In this document: piece after piece, positions 33,676-42,196 of the stretch
Layout: each line of letters starts with the position of its first letter
Numbering within the stretch: position 1 is the stretch's first letter
From: Hymenobacter caeli
GTDB taxonomy: Bacteria; Bacteroidota; Bacteroidia; Cytophagales; Hymenobacteraceae
Assembly (NCBI RefSeq): GCF_013294115.1
Contig: NZ_JABSNP010000029.1
Coordinates: forward strand, 1-44,448
Direction: 5' to 3'
Length of the DNA stretch: 44,448 nt
Translations under genes and position numbers: made by a program
Notes under the pieces: generated by a model
Seen by the model: the letters and a program-made list of their open reading frames with translations, nothing else
What the model was told of the DNA's origin: nothing
Databases searched by the model: none

Positions 33676-34047
33676 ATGTCCGCCTCCGCCCGCAACATCG
33701 TCGCCTGGGTTCTGTAAGTGCTGCTCGGCCTTGCCTTCATCGCCTCCGGCGTCCACAAGTTCATGGACCTGCCCGGCACGGTGGGCATGTTCAGCGGCAT
33801 GGGCCTGCCCGGGGCCCTGGCCTACATCATTGCCTCGGCCGAAGTGCTGGGCGGCATTGGGCTACTGGTGCCGCGCTTTACGTGGCTGGCCGCCGCGGGC
33901 CTCGTCATCGTCATGGCGGGCGCGGTGGTAATGCACGCCACCAAAATCCCGGGCGGGCTGGCCAAGGGCGTGCCGGCCATTGTGCTGCTGCTGGTGCTGA
34001 TTGTGCTGCGCCGGGCGGTGCCCGCCCAGCGCATGAGCAACCTGTAA
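33676..34047 (+). pseudogene. DoxX-family membrane protein with in-frame stop at codon 14
   Basis: From the ATG at 33676 the frame reads MSASARNIVAWVL, then TAA at 33715-33717, then continues without shift as VLLGLAFIASGVHKFMDLPG and on through four membrane helices to the stop at 34047. The related family start is normally ...WVLQVLLALAFIxAGxxK, so TAA most likely replaces a CAA glutamine codon in the first helix. A GTG directly after the stop (33718) could restart translation and give a 109-residue protein lacking only the first half-turns of helix 1, so loss of function is not certain. DoxX proteins are small membrane proteins tied to redox or thiosulfate metabolism, with uncertain role. 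It lies 103 bases after the efflux operon and may be read from it. Confidence 0.8.
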
Positions 34048-34052
34048 AAAAC

Positions 34053-34095
34053 GTTGGGGCGGCGGGGCCCCGCGTGGGGGCCCCGCCGCCCCAAC
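34053..34095. terminator. Strong bidirectional terminator (19-bp stem)
   Basis: GTTGGGGCGGCGGGGCCCC at 34053-34071 pairs perfectly with 34077-34095 across a GCGTG loop. It sits between the convergent DoxX gene and T9SS-cargo gene. An A run precedes it, which serves as the T tail for the minus-strand gene. Confidence 0.75.
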
Positions 34096-34119
34096 GGGCC
34101 ATGCACCTCTTGCAACCAG

Positions 34120-36276
34120 CTACTTGCTAAACCGGTACGCGCCGGTGGTGCCGCCGCCGCTCACGGTGAGGAGGTAGAGGCCGGCGGCCGGCAATTGGGC
34201 TGTGGGCACTTGCAGCTCCTGCACCGGCTCGGCCAGGTCGCGGCGCTCGTGCCACACCACGCGGCCGGTGCCGTCGAGCACCCGCAGCTCCACGGGGCCC
34301 GCCAGGGGCTGGGCGAAGCGCAGGGTTACGGCGGCAGTGGCGGGGTTGGGGTAGAGGGTAGCCACGCCGGGGGTCGTATTCAGCACAGCTTCGACGGGGC
34401 TCAGGTGCGCGGTGCCGTTGTAGTCTACCTGCCGCAGGCGGTAGTACGACTGGCCAGCCAGCGGCGCGGGGTCGAGGTAGGCGTAGGCGCGCCGCTGGGC
34501 GCTGGTGCCGCTGCCGGGCACCTGGCCCACGGCGGCAAAATCGCGGCCATCGGCGCTGCGCTCCACGGCGAAGTAGGCGCAGTCGCGCTCCGAGGCGGTT
34601 TCCCAGCTCACGCGCACCCCGCCCTTTTGCAGGGCCGCCCCGAAGCGGGCCAGCTCCACGGGCAGCGGCTGAACGAGCACGACGGCGCTCACGGCCACGC
34701 ACCCGCTGCCGTTGTAGGCCACGTTGTAGGCATGGCCCTGGGCCAGCAGCCCCACGGCGTAGGAGTTCACCGTTTTGGTATCGCCCGACAGGGCCCCCGT
34801 CGACACGCCCGCGGTGCCCCACTTGTGGGCCCCCGAGGCGCTGTTGTTGCCGATGGGGTTGCGGATGGGCGTGGAGAAGCTGGCGTCCAGGTTGGTGTCG
34901 TCGTAGAACAGGTAATCGATGAAGCCGTTGTTGTTGCCTGGCCGCACCGAGCGCACCGTGATGCCGGCGGCGGCGGCCACCTCGCAGTCGTACATCGGGA
35001 AGTTGACGGGCCCCACCCCGCTGGAAAACGTCAGGTTGATGGTACCCGCCGGCATCCGGGCACCGGTGTCGGTGGTGCCGTCCCACACGAAGGTGTTGGC
35101 CGTGGCCGAAGCCGTGGTTTGGCGTTCCAGCACGCGGTCGGCGGCCGCCTCATAGGTCTGGTTGTTGTTGCCGTCGATGAACACGATGCCGAACCCGGCC
35201 TGGTCCATGGCCAGCGTGAAGGTAGTGGTCTGGTTCGGGGCCGTACCCGAGCAGGCGGTGGTGACGGTCGGCGAGTTGGGGGCCGTCGTTGAGGGGTACA
35301 CGGTGTTGTCCGGGTCGTTCACGAACATCTTGTACTGTGCGTAGCCCAGGCTGGCCCCGCTGGCGGGCTGGCTCTTGCGCCGGGCCTTGTAGTCGCCGGT
35401 TACGCTGGTGCCAAACTCGTTGGCCGTCAGCAGCGTGCCGTACGGGCTGATGCGCGAGTAGCTCACCTGCTTCACGAAGAAGTTGGCGTTGTTGAAGTTC
35501 GGGTTGGGGATGAGCGGGTAGAGGACGAACGTGGTGGCAAACTGGTTGTTGAAGTCGGCCCCCGTGAACGACCACGCCGACGAGTACAGCCGCCCTTTTT
35601 TCTCGCCGCGCCGGGCCACGGTGGCATTCGCGTCGTCGCGCACCGTGAAGTCCCAGCAGTCGTACCACGCCTTGCTTTTAGCCACGGTGCCGGCCGCGTT
35701 CACCTGCTCAAACTCGACCCACACCTCCTGCGCGGCGCCGGTGGTGTTTTCGAACACGAGCGGGTTGTAGCCGCCGACGGGGGCCGTGGCCGCGCCGGCC
35801 ACGTCGGTGTACATGGGCCCCACCGCGGCCTGCTCGGGCGTGGCAATCACGCCCCGGGCCGCCGCCAGGGTGGCGCCGTTGGCGTTGGTGCCGGTGGCCG
35901 GCTCGAGGATGGTGGAGGCCCCCAGGGTACCAGTGCCCGCGCCGTACTTCACTTGCAGCCGCAGGCGGCCGTTGGCGTTGCCGGCGTTGATGCGGCGCAG
36001 GCCATAGTACAGCTTTTCGCCGGGCTCCAGGTGCACGTAGAGGCGCTCAAGGGTGGCGGCCGTGGCCTCGGGCTTGAGGAAGTTGCCCGAGATGCCGTTG
36101 TCGTCGTGCTGCAAGTAGCCGATGTAGTTGTTTACGCCCGCGGCCGTGCCGCGGCTGCCGGTGCCCGGCGTGATGTCCTTCGAGCCCTCCGCCTGGGCCA
36201 GCGCCGGCAGCAAGGCCGCCAGCAGCAGCGCCGTTTTGAATGATCGAGCTGGCACCTTATAAGTACAATTTTGCAT
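34120..36276 (-). CDS. Type IX secretion system cargo protein with type A sorting domain
   Basis: A 718-residue cell-surface or secreted protein. The N-terminus has a signal peptide (FKTALLLAALLPALAQA, cleavage about residue 29). The long middle part (30-540) is rich in Asn, Thr, Gly and Ala with beta-strand character, and matches no enzyme I know. The region about 545-640 (LPVELARFGAALQKGGVRVSWETASE ... YFAVERSADG) is the usual FN3-like module before a sorting domain. The last about 80 residues (ATLYPNPATAAVTLRF ... ELRVLDGTGRVVW ... GLYLLTVSGGG) form the T9SS type A C-terminal signal recognised by PorU-type machinery. Single gene, candidate promoter at 36359-36388. Likely an adhesin or surface-layer component; function unknown. 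Confidence 0.85.
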   Translation of the reverse strand: MQNCTYKVPARSFKTALLLAALLPALAQAEGSKDITPGTGSRGTAAGVNNYIGYLQHDDNGISGNFLKPEATAATLERLYVHLEPGEKLYYGLRRINAGNANGRLRLQVKYGAGTGTLGASTILEPATGTNANGATLAAARGVIATPEQAAVGPMYTDVAGAATAPVGGYNPLVFENTTGAAQEVWVEFEQVNAAGTVAKSKAWYDCWDFTVRDDANATVARRGEKKGRLYSSAWSFTGADFNNQFATTFVLYPLIPNPNFNNANFFVKQVSYSRISPYGTLLTANEFGTSVTGDYKARRKSQPASGASLGYAQYKMFVNDPDNTVYPSTTAPNSPTVTTACSGTAPNQTTTFTLAMDQAGFGIVFIDGNNNQTYEAAADRVLERQTTASATANTFVWDGTTDTGARMPAGTINLTFSSGVGPVNFPMYDCEVAAAAGITVRSVRPGNNNGFIDYLFYDDTNLDASFSTPIRNPIGNNSASGAHKWGTAGVSTGALSGDTKTVNSYAVGLLAQGHAYNVAYNGSGCVAVSAVVLVQPLPVELARFGAALQKGGVRVSWETASERDCAYFAVERSADGRDFAAVGQVPGSGTSAQRRAYAYLDPAPLAGQSYYRLRQVDYNGTAHLSPVEAVLNTTPGVATLYPNPATAAVTLRFAQPLAGPVELRVLDGTGRVVWHERRDLAEPVQELQVPTAQLPAAGLYLLTVSGGGTTGAYRFSK

Positions 36277-36761
36277 AAGAAAGAATAGGTAGGGTTGTAG
36301 AAGATTAGCTAAACCGACCGGCGAATAAACAACAGAGACAGAACCCGCTCGCGGCAGGCAAAGCTACTACCCAGGCCCTAAACTAAAATCGAAATAGTAA
36401 TAAATAAAATGCCTTAAGACTATTTCTGCGATTCTATTTCGTAATAGAACACTATTTAAAACTAATCCCGTATCCTGCCTCAAGTCAGCAGCTTATGCTA
36501 TATTTAAAGCGCTTGCCCCGGGGCACGGCATTCTGAAACACCAGGAACAGTTTTATTAGATTAATTATATTTAAACTTGCTCCCTGAATACGTTGTTGGT
36601 AGAGCTCACCCGTGTAGCCCCATCTGAACCATTGACCCGGGCCGCCGCCTTGGGGCCCCGGAGCCCTTGCCCGCATTGTACCTTGCGGGGGCATCCCGCC
36701 CCGCCCCGGGGCCCTCACTTTTCACCGTCCGCAAGCCGCTGGGCGACACTGGCCATTCCGA
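36277..36761. other. 485-bp AT-rich divergent region
   Basis: Between the T9SS-cargo gene (minus) and the ABC exporter (plus). The part 36380-36580 is strikingly AT-rich for this genome and has CGAAATAG (36390-36397) inverted as CTATTTCG (36433-36440). It contains the cargo gene's candidate promoter. No gene or structured RNA was recognised; a possible minus-strand frame at 36485-36718 has no protein-like features. Confidence 0.45.
36359..36388 (-). promoter_or_regulatory. Candidate promoter of the T9SS-cargo gene
   Basis: Minus-strand TAGCTTTG (36366-36359) fits the Bacteroidota -7 box TAnnTTTG exactly. TTTT (36388-36385), 18 bases upstream, is close to the -33 TTTG. The expected leader is about 75 bases before the ATG at 36276. 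Confidence 0.4.
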
Positions 36762-38537
36762 ATGCAATTACTTTTTAGCTACCTCCGGCGCTACTGGGGC
36801 CTGTTGGCCCTGGCCCTGGCGCTGGCCGCCGTCAACCAGGTTTTCTCGCTGCTCGACCCCTACATTTTCCGCCAGATTGTGGACCGGGTGGTGCCCAAGG
36901 CCGGCGCGCCGCACGTGGCGTTTGCCTTCGGGCCGTTTATGCGCCTGGCGGGGCCCCTCATTTTGGCGGCCATGGGCGTGGCCATGGTGTCGCGCATCGC
37001 CAAGAACTTCCAGGACTACTACGTCAACGTCATCACCCAGCGGCTGGGGGCCAACTTGTACTCCGACGGCCTGCGCCACTCGCTCGACCTGCCCTACCAG
37101 GTGTTCGAGGACCAGCGCTCGGGCGAGACGCTGGGCAAGCTGCAAAAAGTGCGCACCGACGTCGAGAAGCTCATCCAGAGCTTCGTCAACGTGCTGTTCA
37201 CGGCCCTGGTGGGCATCGTGTTCGTCATCTGGTACGCGGCCAGCGTGTACTGGCCCATCGCGGCCGGGTACTTCCTCACCATTCCGCTGCTGGGCATCCT
37301 CAGCTTTGTGCTGAGCAAGCGCATCAAGGTGATTCAGAAGACCATCGTGGCCGAAACCACGGCCCTGGCCGGCTCCACTACCGAAAGCCTGCGCAACATC
37401 GAGCTCATCAAAAGCCTCGGCCTGGCCCAGCAGGAAACGCAGCGCCTGAACGGCATCACAGAGAAAATCCTGAAGCTCGAGCTGCGCAAGGTGCGCTACC
37501 TGCGCTCGCTCTCGTTCGTGCAGGGCACGTTCGTGAACCTGCTGCGCAACGTGATTCTGCTGATGCTCTTGTTTTTGGTGGTGCAGCAGCGCATCACGCT
37601 GGGCGAGTTTTTCTCGTTCTTCATCTACTCGTTCTCCATTTTTGGGCCCCTGCAAGAGCTGGGCAACATCATCGGCACGTACCGCGAAACGGAGGCCTCG
37701 CTGGTGAATTTCCAGAAGATTCTCGACACGCCGCGCGACGTGAAGCCCCTGCACCCGGTCGAAATCCACAAGATTGAAACCTTGGCCTTTGAGGACGTGC
37801 GCTTCAAGCACCTCACGGCCGACGTGCCGGCCCTCGACGGCATCTCCTTCGGCGTGAAGCTGGGCGAAACCATTGCCTTCGTGGGCCCCAGCGGCTCGGG
37901 CAAAACCACGCTCGTGAAGCTGCTCGTGGGCCTCTACCCGCCCCTCACCGGCCGCATCCGCTACAACGGCGTGCCCAGCACAGCGGTGGACCTTGACGAG
38001 CTGCGCGAGCAAATCGGTTTCGTCACGCAGGATACCCAGCTCTTCGCCGGCACCATCCGCGAGAACCTGCGCTTCGTGGCCCCCCACGCCACCGACGAAG
38101 AATGCCTGAAAGCCCTGCACGAAGCGGCGGCCGACTCGCTGCTGGCCCGCGCCCCCCAGGGCCTCGACACGGTGCTCGGCGAGGGCGGCGTGAAAGTGAG
38201 CGGCGGCGAGAAGCAGCGCCTCAGCATCGCCCGGGCCCTGCTGCGCCGCCCCACCCTGCTCGTGTTCGACGAGGCCACCTCGGCCCTGGACTCGCTCACG
38301 GAAGAAGAAATCGGCCGCACGGTGCGCGAGCTGTCGGGCTCGCAGCAGCACATCACCGTGCTCATCGCCCACCGCCTCAGCACCGTCCTGCACGCCGACC
38401 GCATCTTCGTGCTGGAGCGCGGCCGCGTGGCCGAAGCCGGCCGCCACGACGAGCTGGTGGCCCGCAAGGGCCTGTACTACGCCATGTGGCGCCAGCAGAT
38501 TGGCGAGCGCAAGGAGGCGCTGAGCGTGACCGGGTAA
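36762..38537 (+). CDS. ABC exporter, fused membrane and ATPase domains (half-transporter)
   Basis: A 591-residue MsbA/HlyB-type half exporter that would act as a dimer in the inner membrane. Six helices span about residues 10-315. The ATPase domain shows Walker A GPSGSGKTTLV (about 374), Q loop GFVTQDTQLFAGTIRENL, signature VSGGEKQRLSIARA (about 478), Walker B LLVFDEATSALD (about 499) and H loop LIAHRLSTV (about 537). All key residues are present. No neighbour points to a substrate; lipid, peptide or drug export are all possible. Single gene, convergent with ppk2. Confidence 0.93.
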   Translation: MQLLFSYLRRYWGLLALALALAAVNQVFSLLDPYIFRQIVDRVVPKAGAPHVAFAFGPFMRLAGPLILAAMGVAMVSRIAKNFQDYYVNVITQRLGANLYSDGLRHSLDLPYQVFEDQRSGETLGKLQKVRTDVEKLIQSFVNVLFTALVGIVFVIWYAASVYWPIAAGYFLTIPLLGILSFVLSKRIKVIQKTIVAETTALAGSTTESLRNIELIKSLGLAQQETQRLNGITEKILKLELRKVRYLRSLSFVQGTFVNLLRNVILLMLLFLVVQQRITLGEFFSFFIYSFSIFGPLQELGNIIGTYRETEASLVNFQKILDTPRDVKPLHPVEIHKIETLAFEDVRFKHLTADVPALDGISFGVKLGETIAFVGPSGSGKTTLVKLLVGLYPPLTGRIRYNGVPSTAVDLDELREQIGFVTQDTQLFAGTIRENLRFVAPHATDEECLKALHEAAADSLLARAPQGLDTVLGEGGVKVSGGEKQRLSIARALLRRPTLLVFDEATSALDSLTEEEIGRTVRELSGSQQHITVLIAHRLSTVLHADRIFVLERGRVAEAGRHDELVARKGLYYAMWRQQIGERKEALSVTG

Positions 38538-38549
38538 GCGGTACCACTG

Positions 38550-38590
38550 GCGGGCCGTCGTGCTTTGTCGCGCCCAGCAGGGCGGCCCGC
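38550..38590. terminator. Possible terminator between ABC exporter and ppk2
   Basis: GCGGGCCG at 38550-38557 pairs with CGGCCCGC at 38583-38590 between two convergent genes. The loop is long (25 bases) and there is no clear T run, so this is weak. Confidence 0.3.
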
Positions 38591-38593
38591 TGG

Positions 38594-39418
38594 CTACTTG
38601 ATTACCTGGGCCTTCACGTCAAAGTCGGCCGCGGGCGGCTCGGGGTGCATTTCTTCCAGCGTGGCCACCACGATTTCGGCAATGGCCAGGTCGCGGCTCC
38701 ACTTGTGGTTGGCGGGCACGGCAAACCACGGTGCCTCGGGCGAGGAGCAGTGGCGCAGGGCGTCTTCGTACACGTCCTGGTAATCGCCCCAGCGAGCGCG
38801 CTCTTTTAGGTCGCCGGGCTCGAATTTCCAGCGCTTGTCCGGGTCGTCGAGGCGGGCCTGGAGGCGCTCGGCCTGCTCTTTCTTGGAGATGTGCAGGAAG
38901 AACTTGAGGATGACCGTGCCGTTGCGCACCAGCAGCTGCTCGAAGTTGTTGATGGCCTCGAAGCGCTGGTGGGCCTTTTTTTTATCGACCAGGCCGTGCA
39001 CGCGCGTCACCAGCACGTCCTCGTAGTGCGAGCGGTTGAACACGCCGATGTGGCCCTGCTCCGGGGTTTGGGCGTGGATGCGCCACAGAAAATCGTGGGC
39101 CAGCTCCTTGGGCGTGGGCGCTTTGAAGGCCGCTACCTGCACGCCCGCCGGGTTCACGCCCGCGAGCAGGTTGCCGATGGCCCCGTCCTTGCCCCCCGTG
39201 TCCATCGCCTGGAACACCAGCAGCAGGCTGCGCCGGTGCTCTGCGTACAGCTTTTCCTGGAGTTCGGCCAGGCGCTGGCGCAGCGCCGCCACGCGGGGCC
39301 CGGCCGCGTCCTTGTCCACGTATTTATCGGCAAACGGGCCGTTGGCGTCGGGGTCCACGTCGGCCAGCCGGAAATCCTTGCCTTTGACGAAAATAGCGGG
39401 GGTTTTGGGATACTTCAT
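38594..39418 (-). CDS. ppk2: Polyphosphate kinase 2 family protein
   Basis: A 274-residue cytoplasmic enzyme that moves phosphate between polyphosphate and nucleotides. Walker A-like loop AMDTGGKDGAI lies at residues 71-81 with Lys77, and the Walker B-like NRSHYEDVLVTRV at 128-140 with Asp134. KRWKFEPGDLKERARWGDYQDVYEDAL and WFAVPANHKWSRDLA are typical PPK2 stretches. A single domain of this length fits class I or III PPK2; the direction (NTP formation from polyP or polyP synthesis) and AMP/ADP preference cannot be decided by eye. It is transcribed away from the protease gene and convergent with the ABC exporter. Confidence 0.93.
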   Translation of the reverse strand: MKYPKTPAIFVKGKDFRLADVDPDANGPFADKYVDKDAAGPRVAALRQRLAELQEKLYAEHRRSLLLVFQAMDTGGKDGAIGNLLAGVNPAGVQVAAFKAPTPKELAHDFLWRIHAQTPEQGHIGVFNRSHYEDVLVTRVHGLVDKKKAHQRFEAINNFEQLLVRNGTVILKFFLHISKKEQAERLQARLDDPDKRWKFEPGDLKERARWGDYQDVYEDALRHCSSPEAPWFAVPANHKWSRDLAIAEIVVATLEEMHPEPPAADFDVKAQVIK

Positions 39419-39613
39419 GGGGTCTATTACGGAAATGTTACCCGCACCGCCGCGTCCCGGGTTCTCCTGCCAGAAAATAAACGAAAAGCCCCTCGGTTTG
39501 CGTTAGCGCAGTGGGCCCCGGGGCCCGGCCGGCCGGCCGGCAGCGCCGGGCATTTTCGGCCCAGCATTTGCCCCGTTGCAGGCGCTTATCCTTTGGTTTT
39601 CTCTCTTTCCGCC

Positions 39614-40552
39614 ATGACGCTTCTTCCCCGTTTTTTTCGTCGCGCGGCCCTGGGGCTGCTGGCGGCGACGCTGCCCCTGTCCGGCCCGGCGCGGGCCCAG
39701 GCGGCGGCCCCCGCCCCCACCGGCATCATCCGCGAAATCACCGACGTGGTGGGCCTGCAGCCGCGCTTCGAGCTGCGGGCCACCGCGGAAGTAGCCAACG
39801 CCGCCGCCGTGGTGTACGGCGGCAAGCGCTACCTGCTCTACAACCCCGCCTTCCTGGCCGAAGTGAACCGCGCCGGCCGCACCGACTGGGCCGGTATCAG
39901 CATCCTGGCCCACGAAATGGGCCACCACCTCAACGGCCACACCCTGCGCGCCGGCGGCTCCAACCCCGCCGACGAGCTGGAAGCCGACGAGTTTTCGGGC
40001 TTCGTGCTGCGCAAGCTCGGGGCCAGCCTGGCGCAGGCCCAGGCCGCCCTGGCGGCCGTGGCCGACGAAGAGGGTTCGGAAACCCACCCCGGCCGGGCCC
40101 CGCGCCTGGCGGCCATCGGCAAGGGCTGGGCCCGCGCCGAAACCCAGATTGCCGCCAGCCGCACCGCCGCCGACCCGTCGGCCGCGCCCGTGGCCCTGGC
40201 CCTGGCCGCCCCGCGCCCGGCCCCCGCCCGCTCGACTGAAAGCGAAGGCAATGCCGACGAAGCCGCTGAAGAAACGGCGGCCCCCGCCACGCCGGTGCGC
40301 CTGGTGGGCCAGCTCACCTTCCGCAACGACCCCAGCCAGCGCTACTACCTCACCACCGGCCTGAACGTGGTGCGCGCGGGCCCCGACGACACCACCGAAG
40401 TGGTGGGCCGCCTCACCCGAACCGACAGCCCCGATTTTCCCTACGTACTGGTGGACGGCCAGCAGCGCCGCCTGTTCATCACCGCCGGCGGCGACGTGTA
40501 CAACCAGCAGGGCCAGCGCGTGGCCAAGCTGCACGGCCCCTCCCAAGAATAA
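39614..40552 (+). CDS. Secreted M48-like zinc metalloprotease
   Basis: A 312-residue protein. The ATG at 39614 opens a signal peptide (FFRRAALGLLAATLPLSGPARAQA). The zinc site is His100-Glu101-x2-His104 in ILAHEMGHHLNGH, with the third ligand expected in ADELEADEFSGF (Glu121, with Asp125 nearby). The sequence before it (AAAVVYGGKRYLLYNPAFLAEV) is the usual M48 strand and helix. After about residue 165 comes an Ala/Pro/Glu-rich linker and then a C-terminal beta-rich module (about 220-312) with a repeated 'V..GRL..TDSPDFPYVLVDGQ..RLFITAGGDVYN' style, which may bind substrate or wall. It is without membrane helices beyond the signal, so it is periplasmic or secreted rather than HtpX-like. Confidence 0.85.
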   Translation: MTLLPRFFRRAALGLLAATLPLSGPARAQAAAPAPTGIIREITDVVGLQPRFELRATAEVANAAAVVYGGKRYLLYNPAFLAEVNRAGRTDWAGISILAHEMGHHLNGHTLRAGGSNPADELEADEFSGFVLRKLGASLAQAQAALAAVADEEGSETHPGRAPRLAAIGKGWARAETQIAASRTAADPSAAPVALALAAPRPAPARSTESEGNADEAAEETAAPATPVRLVGQLTFRNDPSQRYYLTTGLNVVRAGPDDTTEVVGRLTRTDSPDFPYVLVDGQQRRLFITAGGDVYNQQGQRVAKLHGPSQE

Positions 40553-40637
40553 TAGGCAAAGGGCCAGCAGACCCTCGTTTCAGACAATGCGGTGCCTTCC
40601 CTGTTCATTGCTCATTGTTAATTGTCGATTGAAATAG

Positions 40638-41528
40638 ATGCCCGAACTACCCGAAGTCGAAACCTACCGCCGCTTCATCGACGAAGTGGCCGTGGGCCAG
40701 ACCATTACCGGCCTCGCCGTGAACGACGCCCACGTGCTGGCCCTGCCCGAAGCCGAGCTGCGGGCCGGCCTGCTGGGCCGCACCATCACCGGCACCCGCC
40801 GTCTGGGCAAAAACTGCTTCCTGGAGCTGGACAACGGCCGCGTGCTGGCCCTGCACTTCGGCATGACCGGCGACATCGGGGCCTACCGCGACGCCCCCGA
40901 CGCCCCGCGCTTCACCCGCGTGGCCTGGCACCTGAGCGACTCGGGCCTGACGCTGGCCTTCATCGACCCGCGCAAGTTCGGCCGCATCCGCCTGGCCGAC
41001 AGCGTGGCCGCCTACCAGCAAGCCAAGAAAATCGGCCCCGACGCGCTGCAAATCACCGCCGCCGAGCTGCACCAGAAACTCAGCCGCCGCCGGGTGTTCG
41101 TCAAGCCGCTGCTGCTCGACCAGGGCCTCACCGCCGGCCTCGGCAACTGGATTGTGGACGAGGTGCTGTTCCAGGCCAAAATTCACCCCGAGCGCATTGG
41201 CAGCTCACTGAGCGAAAAGGAAGCGGGGGCCCTGCACGCCGCCATTCAACTCGTGTTAACCACCGCCATCAACCACGAAGCCAACTACCGGCTGTTTCCC
41301 AAGTCCTTCCTCATCCACGCCCGCGAATGGGACGAATCGGCCACGCCGGGCTCTGATGCCCACACCTTTTGCCCGCGCCACCCCAAAACCAAGATCGAGA
41401 AAACCTACGTGGGCGGCCGCGCCACCTATACTTGCCCCAAGTGCCAGCCGGCGCCTGCGGGGCTATTACCCGATGATGGTCGTAAGCATGAAGCTGCACG
41501 CCCCAAAACCAATAAGCAGCACCAGTAG
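40638..41528 (+). CDS. mutM: Formamidopyrimidine-DNA glycosylase / AP lyase (Fpg)
   Basis: A 296-residue base-excision repair enzyme that removes 8-oxoguanine and related lesions. The start MPELPEVETYRR supplies the catalytic Pro2 and Glu3. Lys58 (RRLGKNCFLEL) and the H2TH region (LLLDQGLTAGLGNWIVDEVLF) are present. The zinc finger reads Cys245-x2-His248 ... GGR(261)ATYTCPKCQ with Cys266 and Cys269, so one of the four usual Cys is His. Arg261 of the finger is kept. Fpg normally ends close to the finger; here 26 more polar residues (271-296) follow, and their codons overlap the small membrane gene on the other strand by 63 bases. Upstream is an AT-rich ATTG repeat. Confidence 0.93.
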   Translation: MPELPEVETYRRFIDEVAVGQTITGLAVNDAHVLALPEAELRAGLLGRTITGTRRLGKNCFLELDNGRVLALHFGMTGDIGAYRDAPDAPRFTRVAWHLSDSGLTLAFIDPRKFGRIRLADSVAAYQQAKKIGPDALQITAAELHQKLSRRRVFVKPLLLDQGLTAGLGNWIVDEVLFQAKIHPERIGSSLSEKEAGALHAAIQLVLTTAINHEANYRLFPKSFLIHAREWDESATPGSDAHTFCPRHPKTKIEKTYVGGRATYTCPKCQPAPAGLLPDDGRKHEAARPKTNKQHQ

Positions 41529-41780
41529 CGCGCTCAAGAAATAGGGAGCCGGTTGCTTATCCCAGTGTCTGAGCCCCAAAAGGGCGTTTACTACCACTTG
41601 CACACCATACATACCAGCAAACAATAGTGCACTGCTACCCTGCGTGCTACGTGCCATAGAACCTAAGAGCACAGCGGCAGCTAATACGCCTAACAGATTA
41701 TTGCGTAGAATGTGGTTAGTAGAATCAGGCCGGTTGGGTTCATATTCCGGTAATCTAGGATCAGCGCCAGGATTTAGCAT
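41466..41780 (-). CDS. Small membrane protein, paralogue of the next gene
   Basis: A 104-residue protein with three hydrophobic segments (about 28-45, 50-68, 78-100). The C-terminal helix, FLSALLVLLIGFGACSFML, is closely like FLSALLVFIIGLGICGLML of the protein at 41847-42137, so the two are tandem paralogues. GC is lower than in surrounding genes. The hydrophilic N-terminus (MLNPGADPRLPEYEPNRPDS) probably faces the cytoplasm. Last gene of a minus-strand series that starts at 44354; 66 bases separate it from its paralogue. Its 3' end overlaps fpg. No known family. Confidence 0.7.
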   Translation of the reverse strand: MLNPGADPRLPEYEPNRPDSTNHILRNNLLGVLAAAVLLGSMARSTQGSSALLFAGMYGVQVVVNALLGLRHWDKQPAPYFLSALLVLLIGFGACSFMLTTIIG

Positions 41781-41846
41781 GGATGCAATAAAAGATAATT
41801 TTTACCGTCGCGGTATTCATTCAGGGCCCCGCAACACCTGCATTAA

Positions 41847-42137
41847 TTAATGCATACTGCCCAAGCCCGACAGCATCAGGCCGCAAATACCCAGGCCGAT
41901 TATAAACACCAGCAGCGCCGACAGCAAGAACGCCGCTACCCAGTTTAATTTACCGGACATGGCCATTAGAAGCGCCGCAATGCCGTTGATTACGGCCAGC
42001 CCCACCACGGCCCCAAAAATCACCACCGGCTCGCCCTGCGACAGCACCGCCACGAGCAGCAACAAGCCTAAATTAACGGCTATTGGCCACGTTTTGGACG
42101 ATTTTCCATTAGGCGCTGGGGGTTGGGGCTCGGTCAT
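41847..42137 (-). CDS. Small membrane protein, paralogue of the preceding gene
   Basis: A 96-residue protein with three hydrophobic segments (about 18-33, 38-58, 65-92) and a short Pro-rich N-terminus (MTEPQPPAPNGKSSK). It shares the C-terminal helix pattern with the gene at 41466-41780. It lies 59 bases after the radical SAM gene on the same strand and could be co-transcribed. Function unknown; a membrane partner of the radical SAM protein is only a guess. Confidence 0.7.
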   Translation of the reverse strand: MTEPQPPAPNGKSSKTWPIAVNLGLLLLVAVLSQGEPVVIFGAVVGLAVINGIAALLMAMSGKLNWVAAFLLSALLVFIIGLGICGLMLSGLGSMH

Positions 42138-42196
42138 TGGGCGGGTTTGCGCTGGGTTGATTAATTAAATTCCGGCGATAACTCCCGGGCGCAGCA

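Noticed and set aside
36485..36718. 77-codon minus-strand frame in the AT-rich gap
   Set aside because: No homology-like pattern, mixed low-complexity composition and no start context; treated as chance.
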